Assembly (NCBI GenBank): GCA_963978545.1
Contig: OZ021723.1
Coordinates: 99,046,002-99,110,001, forward strand
DNA length: 64,000 nucleotides
Direction of reading: 5' to 3'
Source: Linyphia triangularis
Taxonomy: Eukaryota; Arthropoda; Arachnida; Araneae; Linyphiidae
Both the position numbers and the translations under genes were made by a program. Position 1 is the stretch's first letter. The number at the start of each line of letters is the position of its first letter. The notes beneath the pieces were generated by a model. The model worked only from the letters and a program-made list of their open reading frames with translations, searched no databases and was not told the origin of the DNA. Below are positions 56,611 through 64,000 of this stretch, one piece after another.

Positions 56611-58185
56611 TAAGGGTTACTCAATAATGTAAGATTAAATTAAGTTTTGATGGGATATTTTTTCATTTGTTTTTTATAATTTTTCACAAATGCAATCTAG
56701 TGAAAGTGTGGATGGCAGTGAATTTTCAAGGTAATCTCGGGATCGTTCTAAATGCTTAAGATCATTTCTATATATATAAAACATTGTTCTTTGGTACGAA
56801 AGACTTCGATATTCTAGGGTAAAATAAAGAGTTAAAAATACACCAAAAAATCTCCAGTTAATATATTGAGAGTCAACAAGCACAGCATTTTAATTTTAAG
56901 AACATTTTACTTGGAAGTATTTGTATGAGCATAGTACTATGGAAAGTGAGGGAGATTAGATTTGTTTCATACAGATTGTGGTTCTTTTCTGTGTCTACAG
57001 GAATAAATGAGTCTTTGAAATAACTACTTCGAAAAACATATCTTTGTTTGCTTTTATTCACATCGTGTAACTTTTTTTCCAGCGTGATCCTTTCAATCAT
57101 ATTTTATAAGTCGGGAAATTTTTAAACTAAAATTCAAATGAATCTTCTCAATGAGAAATTGTGAATTCAAGGAAGTACCATTATTTAATACGCAATTTAA
57201 TCCGACTAATTACGGTTCCAGGCAATATCACATTCTTTTCATTACGTGTTAAGAACAGGATTCAGATTCATTGTAATTGGAAGTAAAAATATATATATAT
57301 ATATTTTTTTTAAAAGCTTTATTTCAGATTAACTCACCAGGAAACACAATTTCCTCGGGTCTTATTTCAAACTCCACGTCACACTTCACGTAATAACACA
57401 TAAACATTAATTCAGGTAATATATATAAAAAAAAAACAATGTTCAAAATTTACATAACCCCTTTCCCATAAAAAAAAAAACACGTTTCTTCCACTTCATG
57501 TATCTCCCCCAACAAATCTAATAATTTAATTAACCGTTATTCCCCGTGAAAATGCATTAATGGCAACACAGTCGGATACATAATTTGTTTAAAAACTCGT
57601 TACTCCAGCGCAAACAAAGCCACACTAACATCACCGGCAGCTTGTTAACACGCGCTGTTAATAATAAGAGCAAAAATGGAATCCTCTCTCTCAGGGCTCT
57701 TATTATTTCATTTGAATAACTTCTCTTTTCCCTGAGGGGGGTCCTTTGTTGAACAGGTAGTCGAGCATTTCCGAGCGAGGGGGAGTGTTGAGGCGAATTA
57801 GAACATTATCCGCAATTATGGGAATACTTTTTTTTATGTGTGTGTGGGGGGGAACCCAATTAAAATCTTTTAAGAGCTCCTTCTCTCTCCCCCCCACCGT
57901 TGGAATTCCCTAAAAATTTCCGTGGCGTTTTGGAATGGATAAAAATTTTCATCCTTCTCCCGGTTTGCTTTTAAGTCTCGCACACAACAATTATGGCTTT
58001 AGGTGATGAAGGGGGGGAAGATAAGAGAGATAAGTTGGAGAGGGGGGGGGGAGGGGGGAGTGATGGTGGTGTTGGATTTGGCGACGGTTGCCTCTTTTTG
58101 GCGGATTTCGGTTGCATAAAGATGATCTAGGATGAATGATGCGAACGTACTTTAAATGTATTGATCTAATTTATCGTCCTGTCTT
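56611..58185. other. Unannotated stretch
   Basis: No repeat family recognised. Two open minus-strand frames (56674-56883, 56873-57100) have no recognisable domain and no clear splice context. G-rich runs at 57846-57852 and 58042-58058. Confidence 0.4.
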
Positions 58186-58187
58186 TA

Positions 58188-58513
58188 CCATCGATATAGA
58201 TAAACAACTGGATAGACTGCTCCATTGTCAATGCAAAGAGAAAAACGCGCCGGGGATTGGGAAGGTTAACCAATCACAGTTCAATTTTATAGTTGGATGG
58301 AAATGCGAAAAACCTTGTAAAATGCTAGAGTATATATTTTTTTGCACATTATTACTAATTAAGGTCTACTATTGACATTTCTGCTGTGTACAACCCAAAA
58401 TTTCATTTTCAATCCTCGGCAATCCGTATTTTTTATCCCACCAATTGCATCCGGCAGCGGCTTTATTTTCCCAGCGTTAAGCAGTCTATCCAGTTGTTTA
58501 TCTATATCGATGG
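58188..58513. mobile_element. Element with perfect 34-bp inverted ends
   Basis: The 34-bp arms at 58188-58221 and 58480-58513 are exact inverted copies (outer part CCATCGATATAGATAAACAA, inner part CTGGATAGACTGCT), separated by ~258 bp. Perfect identity in otherwise decayed surroundings suggests recent insertion or constraint. No coding frame spans it. Target duplication not resolved. Confidence 0.8.
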
Positions 58514-58543
58514 TCTTTACATCTGATCGCCGTGATAGAATTA

Positions 58544-59576
58544 CAGGGTAGCTACAGAACCTGGAATTCAGGGAATTTCACTCTTCTGGAAAAATCAGGG
58601 AATTTTGTAAAATTACCCTTTAATCAGAGAATTTTGAAATTTTTGAGTTACTCTTCTCGCATGCCCCGTGCGGATATCTACCTCGGCTCGCGTCACGTGA
58701 AGTGGATGCTGTGATGTCATCGAATACAGTTTTTTTTTTTTTTTTTTTCCCTTCATGTTCTTAAGTCCGTCTAAAAAGCCCTCAATATCTGGCTACTTGG
58801 CCGATTTGGGAGAATGACGATTCCGAACTTTTTCTACTCTCAGCAAATAAGCCAAACCATCGATACCCCCGCCCACAACCGCCTGTTGATGTTCCGCTTT
58901 TTCCTTTTTTTTTGTTATCTAGGATCATTATTATGGCTGGAACAATTATTTCTGACGATCCTGTAACTTAGCAGAGCGGCTGTTATAATATGAACAGTAA
59001 ACAGCGTGTGACATATATTAAAGAAAATAACATGGTTTATTTTTTGTTATTTTTGAAATTAAAAAGAAAAGAATCGTTCTGGTTTTGCTTTACCTTGAAG
59101 TTAGCAAGTATAGATGTAGTTGGTGAATTTTGTATTTTTCAATTAATGTTTTCCATTCTTTTTCTTGCACTAGCTCTAAAGATGTTTGTTTTGATTTTTA
59201 CCGTAAATTTATTAAGGCACAATTATACTCTGACTATTTAGAGAAGCCGACCAAACGGTATAGTGGTTAGCGTGCTAGCTTCTAGATCGCGAGGTTGCGG
59301 GTTCCGAGTCCCGCGTTAGGCATGGGTGTTTGTAAATATATATTGGCTTGTCTAATGACGAATGTTTCGGCGCATTATAGTCCTTGTGTTGCTGATGGTG
59401 GCAGATAATCTGAAAACAACCAACTGGCTATTTAGAATTAAATTTTTTAAATTTTTTTTTAATTTTCATTATTTGGTTTTTTGAATTATAGCGCACATCA
59501 GGGAATTTTTGAAGAAATCTTCTGGAAATTAGGGAAATGTCAGGGAATTTTATTTCTCAAATTCTGCAGCCACCCT
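58544..59576 (+). mobile_element. Family E TIR element split by a SINE
   Basis: Left end CAGGGTAGCTACAGAACCTG, right end GCAGCCACCCTG. Sub-terminal AATTCAGGGAATTT and ATGTCAGGGAATTT repeats. Flanked by the 5-bp word AATTA (58539-58543, 59577-59581). A family F SINE sits at 59246-59424. Non-coding; the 83-codon plus frame at 58990-59241 has no recognised domain. Confidence 0.8.
59246..59424 (+). mobile_element. tRNA-derived SINE, family F copy 5
   Basis: Head GCCGACCAAACGGTATAGTG, B box with an inserted base (GGGTTCCGAGTCCC), tail CTGAAAACAACCAA. Flanked by G(A/G)CTATTTAGA copies on each side (about 59232-59242 and 59427-59436). Confidence 0.93.
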
Positions 59577-59725
59577 GAATTAGATGAAGCAACCTGAAGG
59601 TTCTTTGGTTACCAGATCAGCAAACAGAAACCTTAATATTACACTCGTTTCGCGTAGTGTTGGCACGGCTCTGGTACATTAGCAGTGGCTATTTAAACTC
59701 ATTCAATGTGTTAGGGGATATGTTT

Positions 59726-61422
59726 CAGAGTGGCCACAGAACCTGGAAATCAGGGAAATGTCAGGGAGATTTTTGATTCTGGAAAAGTTCAGGAAAATGT
59801 CAGGGAGCTTTCTAAAATTTCATGAAAATCGGGGAAATTTGGTTTTGTTTAAGGTACGTTCATCCATTTTTTGGCGCTATTTACATGGAGATTTGTAGTG
59901 GTAAGCCATTAGTTACCATTAATGTTACGGAATAATTTAAACTTTTCATTATCAGCAAAACTATTTTTTAAGAAAATTGCATATTATCTCTTTAGCAGGT
60001 TTCGCAGACGTCCTATATGTCCTATAAATCCTATATTTTTTAAAAAATCGGTAAAAACGTCCTATATTGTCCTATATTTTACAATTGTCCTATATATCCT
60101 ATATTTCTACATTGATTCGATCTATATTTTCTTCGAATTCGTAATAACGGCGCCGTTTGTTGTCATTTTTTAATATTTTGGATTCTTTGGCGCGATCGTA
60201 GGTGAAAAAGACCTGACAAAAACGATGTTTGCAACGGCGGCGCGGCGTTTTATCTCTTGTGACGTCACGTGCTGCATAACCTACAACTCAACTCTACTGG
60301 ACCGGCGGGAGTTGTAAACATGTGAACATTTCCATAACAATCGGTCTTGAATTTCTGATCTGATTTCTCCTCCAACGTAATAAATTAATTGGCCATAATG
60401 CAGAGAGAGAGATGCAACAACAAAACTCTGCCTCGGGAAAAACGGATAAAAACAACTTGGGATTAACTTGCAGGACTACTAAAGAACATTTTGAGTGCTC
60501 AGTCAATAATTGATAAAGGAAACAAAAGGGTTAAGATTTACTGTATGATGTCGGATGGCGATTTTTTTATTCCGAATCCTGTACGGATTCTGCGCCGCGA
60601 ATTGTTTACATCAAACCACTCCAAATTATGGCAACCATAGGCAGTTAGTTATCTTGCTCTTAAAAAATGGCAGGGCTGCCATTTTTTGGCGAAAATCGCC
60701 TTCGCGCAGAATTCGTACCGGATTCGGAATATTAGCCACGATTTTTTCATAAAAATCGCCAAAATTGAAAATTACGTCAATACGTTGTGTTGTCAAATCC
60801 AAATGATCACTAGGGTTGCTTTAAAGCCAAGTGCCAGGTTCGCCACATTCGGCAATAAATCTCCCACTTTTCGCCGCCAATCCAGCCGACACTGAACAGT
60901 AAATCTGAATCAACAAAAGACTGTAAACAGGGATAAAAAGAAAATACTTAAAGAAATTGGAACAGTTAAAAATGCTGAAAACAAAAGACTCATGATTGCA
61001 AATAATGTTATTAATAAAACTTGATTTAGGGATGGAATATTGAGGCAATAACGGATCACGTATTCAGGATCAGGCGATTTCTTTTTTTTAAAGGTGTGTT
61101 TTCTATTCTCTTAAATTCAATATAACGAGTATATAAATGTATAACAAGTTAATTTTGAAGTTCAGTAGCAACTGTGTGCAGTTATTTGATGTTTTATATT
61201 GTCCTATATTTTTTTTGAAAAAATCCTATATATTCTTATTTTGTCACTTTGACCCCTGCTTTAGCATACATGTTCTATTTGATCAGGGTGTCTAGATATC
61301 TGGAAAACCCAAGAAAATTCGGGAAATTTGAAAAAAAGCTTGCCCTAAAATCAGGGAATTTTTTTGAAATCTGTCAGGGAATTATCAGGGAACTTTTTTT
61401 CCTTAATTTTGTGGCCACCCTG
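59726..61422 (+). mobile_element. Family E TIR element split by a hAT-like element
   Basis: Left end CAGAGTGGCCACAGAACCTG, right end TTGTGGCCACCCTG. Flanks TGTTT and TGTTA suggest a 5-bp duplication with one change. Colinear with 28976-30889 outside the insertion. Internal phrases AAATGTCAGGGAG and AATCAGGGAA recur. Confidence 0.82.
59998..61258. mobile_element. hAT-like non-autonomous element
   Basis: Flanked by a perfect 8-bp duplication CTTTAGCA (59990-59997, 61259-61266). The corresponding empty site near 30747 has a single TTTTAGCATACATG. Ends: CAGGTTTCGCAG (the CA overlaps the duplication) and GACCCCTG. Sub-terminal GTCCTATATTGTCCTATATT repeats occur at both ends. An internal ~33-bp inverted pair (ATTCCGAATCC...GCGCCGCGAA at 60570-60602; CGCGCAGAATTC...GGATTCGGAAT at 60700-60730). 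No transposase. Confidence 0.85.
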
Positions 61423-61737
61423 TGTTAGGTGCCAGTTGAGTTTTCCGCAGTGTGTCTGAATCTGAAAATTTTCAATTTTTTTGCACCGAAGCAATCAAAT
61501 ATACCTGAAGTGGCGTGATGAAAGGTTAACTAAACCAGTCTTCCGTAATGTCACTATGGTAACGGGGTTTAACTGTGACCTTGAGTCTCCTGCACTAAAG
61601 TAACCGCATTTAAAATGCACGCGTCCAAGAAGTATAGCGAATAGTGCACTACATTCTCACACGCTGTGATTCCAGTTTGGTTTAATTTATTTCACACTAT
61701 TGTGCTATTGGTCACTGCATATCCTTTATACATATAG

Positions 61738-62015
61738 GGCACCGATAGCCTTGCGGTAGAGTATCGAGCTCGTATCCGGAGGGTTGTGGGTTCGGGCATC
61801 CTTCCGCCAAATATCGGTGTGTACCTAATGGGGGCTGGTGCACAATAAATCTGTCGTGGCCTCAATGTCCTCTCGTTGATGTGATGGGGTCGGAGAGAGG
61901 GGTTTACGCTAGAAGATTTCGATCTCGTATTCTTCTAGATGCTCAAAATTACGAGACGTATTTGGCTGTGTTAAGCACTTTATAAAGTGGCAGAAATAGA
62001 CAGTCGGTAGTTCCA
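61738..62015 (+). mobile_element. tRNA-derived SINE, second type, copy 2
   Basis: Head GATAGCCTTGCGGTAGAG, then GTATCGAGCTCGTATCC and GGGTTGTGGGTTCGGGC. Body as in the copy at 39317, including GGTCGGAGAGAGGGGTTTAC and CAAAATTACGAGACGTATTT, ending GACAGTCGGTAGTTCC. Confidence 0.9.
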
Positions 62016-62211
62016 AAAAACGAAACAAAACTGTGCATTTTTTTATTCTTCGTATTGATCTTTTTTCTTATCTTTTCTAGGTGAGAACATTGCTTTGTGC
62101 TCTCTGGAGAACTGAAGCCATTTTGGTATGTGTGCTTTTTTTTTCTTAAAAAAATGTAGTATCAGGTCTATATCTATGAATAATCCATATGCTACTTCTG
62201 GGTAATTTTTG

Positions 62212-62931
62212 ACTTTCAATTACACTTATGTATGTATAGGGTAATGAAAGTATAGTATTCAAAAATCGGATTTTTTTTCTTTTCCCCCCATTTATCTACA
62301 TTTTGAAACATCCCGATTTCAAAAAAGTGGTCTTGGAAAAAATGTGTGTACGTGGTCAGCATAACTCTCGAACAAATTCACCTACGATGTTCAAATTTGG
62401 TGAGCGGATTTGTGATGACACAGGGACCTTTCATTAAGATTTTCGTCAAAATCGCTCATGCGCATAAGGTAGCTGCCATTGAAAAAAATCATGTTTCTCA
62501 GTAATTGCTAAAAGACTGCTGTAACGATTTTGTTCAAAATCGCCGTGGTAATGCCTCTTAAGGGGTTCTAAACATCCCCACCTATGAAATTTTCTTAAAA
62601 ATGCTTCGATGGCGTAAAAAGTGGGAAAATGAAGACCTTCACCATAGAGTTGTCTTTCCTCAACGATCGTTTTTCCTTTCTCTCTTCAATTCCACTTATA
62701 ATAAAGCATATTATAAGGATTATCGAAAAGTATATCGCCAAAATGAGACATTTTGGCGGAGGTTTTTTTTTTAAAGGAACCCTACAAGAATTATCGCCCA
62801 AAAAAAAAAAAAATTGCCAAACCGGCAATTTTTTTCTAAATGAATGATGAAAATATAAAAACGATAAATGACACAAATCCACGTCAGTATTATAATGTAA
62901 CTGAAAGTTGTGCGATGTTCCACACACCTAG
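62212..62931 (+). mobile_element. Family B element, complete (+)
   Basis: Starts ACTTTCAATTACACTTATG, with stem-loop partner GGGTAATGAAAGT, and ends GTTCCACACACCTAG before TT; preceded by T5G. 720 bp, non-coding. The 110-codon minus-strand frame inside is not a gene. Confidence 0.88.
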
Positions 62932-63205
62932 TTACTATTAAAATTTACTCAATGCCGTAAAACACCGGTTAGTTATGTAGAATCATACGTGCTCCATTAA
63001 AATAAAAAAAAACTAACATTCTTGGGTAGGAAAGCATACAATTCATGCAACGACGCGGTATTCTTAAATGGGGCAGTTAGTGCCAAAGTACCTAGTACAA
63101 CTCTGAAAACGGTGATACACCATGTGTTGCATCACGTTGGGATCATCACTAAAGACTTAATGCAGACTGAAATAGGTACGAATCACTTCGAGTGACAACT
63201 TATAT

Positions 63206-63925
63206 TGTTGCGTGGATGGGTTCGAAAGATTTGAAGCCAAAGCAGATCAAAACTTGCAGAAATTTATTCCAATATAACTGTTCACAGATTCCTTTACAAC
63301 TCTAGAATTTCTCGTTCTAGTAGACAGAATACAGCTCTATACACAACAATAGAGCACAAACAGCAGTTAAACTTGACACACAACTGCTAAATCGCCGCAA
63401 AAGACAATGCAATACAGTTCGCTTTCGGAACTCTCTGAATGCTCGCTGACAGACAACCAAGTCAGTAACTCCACTCAGTCATTCCAGTCAACTTACTGAC
63501 TCAGTTCAGTCAACTAACTGACTAACCAACCAACTTCACTCACGGCCTGTCTTATATAGGAGTCAATACTTCTGGAGACTTCTAGAGGTTGATATTTGGA
63601 GAACTTTCCAGATCGTAGTCGAAAAGTCCTATACATGTACATGGGGACCGAAAATGTCGCCAAATGGTCGCCAAGTTTGGCGACAAAAATTAGTCGCCAA
63701 AACCGTCGAGATTTCCATTATCATAATGTTAAATGCCCTGCTCCTTGTAAAACTCGCTTCCCAGCGTTATCTCTGTAAAACTTGTTATCAAGCATTAAGA
63801 CACACATTGCGGGGAAGCAAACTAACGACGAACTATTGCACTGCCTTATGCTAAATGTACATAAGTTTTCCTATTTACAAAATTAACACTACGAAATATT
63901 TACAAATATACAAAAATTCGTAACA
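63206..63925 (-). mobile_element. Solo LTR, copy 7
   Basis: Reverse-oriented LTR from TGTTGCGTGGATGGG to TTCGTAACA, with ATAT on both sides (63202-63205, 63926-63929). The minus strand carries AATAAA near 63265 and a TATATAAG box near 63555. Short frames over it are antisense or in-LTR noise. Confidence 0.9.
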
Positions 63926-64000
63926 ATATTATTGTGTCTTTAACACATTCGCTGCCGATCACGTATCAGAATTACGGGTTGTTGCCGTTGCCGAATAGCC

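Overview
This is AT-rich nuclear DNA from a multicellular animal. It has long A/T and G/C homopolymers, no operon-like gene packing, splice-type signals, polyadenylation signals and several classes of eukaryotic transposon. An invertebrate, probably an arthropod, fits best: there is a remnant that looks like the helix-turn-helix domain common in arthropod transposons, tRNA-derived SINEs, and solo LTRs with a 4-bp ATAT target. I cannot name the species.

The window is almost entirely repeats and non-coding DNA. The only substantial protein relic is a hAT transposase (12.5-14.3 kb, minus strand). It lies in a 2.7-kb element with intact ends and a perfect 8-bp target duplication, and it carries two probable homopolymer frameshifts and a stop codon. 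The best candidate for a host gene is one terminal exon on the minus strand (55.25-55.58 kb), with a splice acceptor, a 68-codon open frame and two AATAAA signals. I do not recognise its protein.

Layout: 0-3.1 kb holds a 22-bp satellite edge, a foldback element and a nested pair of TIR elements. 4.1-8.9 kb holds three solo LTRs in and around inverted copies of one repeat, and a SINE. 11.4-15.0 kb holds an LTR and the hAT element. 16-19 kb holds a transposase remnant, a snapback element and twin TIR elements. 19.5-27.8 kb holds copies of family B, degenerate direct repeats, a 156-bp tandem array and a second copy of the nested-pair host repeat. 29-30.9 kb is a three-level nest (TIR element, solo LTR, Helitron). 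31-39 kb holds SINEs, a family B copy inserted into another family B copy, and a pogo-like element. 39.3-43.9 kb holds other SINEs and two family C elements. 46.3-49.6 kb holds a pogo-like element, an LTR and a C-in-D nest. 49.9-53.9 kb holds a SINE, a TIR element, family C and family B. 55.2-61.4 kb holds the exon and large TIR elements, two of them interrupted. 61.7-63.9 kb holds a SINE, family B and an inverted LTR.

Family names used below are local labels. LTR: 0.66-0.79 kb solo LTR, seven copies. B: 0.73-kb element ending CTAG, with a terminal stem-loop. C: 0.65-kb element with very long inverted ends. D and E: TIR elements with CAG...CTG ends and 5-bp target duplications. F: tRNA-derived SINE, five copies. 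G: SINE-like repeat. H: 0.24-kb TA-flanked TIR element. I and J: repeats that host other insertions. I found no complete protein-coding gene, no gag/pol genes, no CRISPR array and no convincing functional tRNA or rRNA gene.
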